From contig NZ_BMPY01000006.1 in assembly GCF_014647835.1 (NCBI RefSeq), forward strand, positions 62,001 through 126,000: DNA of 64,000 bases, given 5' to 3'. The notes beneath the pieces are model-generated. The model saw only the letters and a program-made list of their open reading frames with translations. It did no database searches and was not told the DNA's origin. The DNA is from Microbispora rosea subsp. aerata. GTDB lineage: Bacteria; Actinomycetota; Actinomycetes; Streptosporangiales; Streptosporangiaceae. The position numbers and the translations under genes were made by a program. Positions 63,929 through 64,000 of the stretch are shown one piece after another; position 1 is the first letter of the stretch, and every line of letters begins with the position of its first letter.

Positions 63929-64000
63929 GTGTCCAACGACTACTACGCGACCCTTGGCGTACGGCGCGATGCCAGCCAAGAAGAGATCAAGAAGGCCTAC
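63929..64000 (+). CDS. dnaJ: Chaperone DnaJ (start only; continues beyond window)
   Basis: The first 24 codons (MSNDYYATLGVRRDASQEEI then KKAY) are the start of a J-domain; the HPD motif lies beyond the window. It is directly coupled to hrcA, the usual actinobacterial hrcA-dnaJ order (dnaJ2 type). Confidence 0.9.
   Translation, partial: MSNDYYATLGVRRDASQEEIKKAY

Overview
The window is high-GC actinobacterial chromosome. Abundant GTG/TTG starts, signs of leaderless genes, two-domain opuA-type betaine genes, SARP remnants and the gene orders miaB/miaA/dapF/hflX and comEA-comEC-holA-rpsT-lepA-hemW-hrcA-dnaJ all point to an actinomycete. Streptosporangiales (Nonomuraea/Streptosporangium-like) is my best guess, as an inference from gene content. 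There is no rRNA, no convincing tRNA, no prophage and no CRISPR array.

Layout. 1-7.5 kb (minus strand): a partial S9 peptidase; a four-gene glutamate-type ABC transporter (gluA-B-C-D) followed by a second substrate-binding lipoprotein; an orphan sensor histidine kinase upstream. 7.7-15.5 kb: tRNA modification and housekeeping (miaB, a membrane protein with a duplicated C-terminal segment, rnz, a LigB-like protein, an MGMT, miaA, dapF). 15.8-38.3 kb is a long accessory block that separates dapF from hflX: a TPR-like protein, an SDR, an osmoprotectant ABC transporter with tandem binding proteins, an HNH lipoprotein, a decayed gene, an ECF sigma factor with its CU044_5270 partner, and then aceB-glcD-glcE-glcF (glycolate to glyoxylate to malate) next to an IclR regulator. 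A DUF4097 lipoprotein, an FAD oxidoreductase and a collapsed SARP regulator end the block. 38.9-53.7 kb returns to core genes: hflX, hutI, an IS21 relic, comEA, comEC, holA, rpsT, a GH18-like protein and lepA. 53.8-59.5 kb is a second accessory insertion: a MOSC protein, a DHA2 efflux pump with divergent XRE/MmyB regulator, a GH18 chitinase and a truncated CDP-diacylglycerol diphosphatase. 59.6-64 kb: hemW, DUF4870, DUF3097, a membrane protein, hrcA preceded by a CIRCE operator, and the start of dnaJ.

The most striking features are not a new gene system but the repeat and decay landscape. An intergenic repeat family ends in GGCACGACCTAG (three copies). Minisatellites expand ComEA and, at two places, ComEC, all in frame. 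Degenerate repeat arrays lie in intergenic DNA at 18.98-19.11 and 24.95-25.26 kb. Several genes are caught mid-decay: a SARP collapsed to its two ends, a marR/MFS pair that lost both 5' halves in one deletion, a partial hutI duplicate beside an IS21 end, and a tandem C-terminal duplication. Candidate operators are visible upstream of the betaine transporter, iclR, the chitinase and hrcA. I do not see a clearly novel defence or biosynthetic system.
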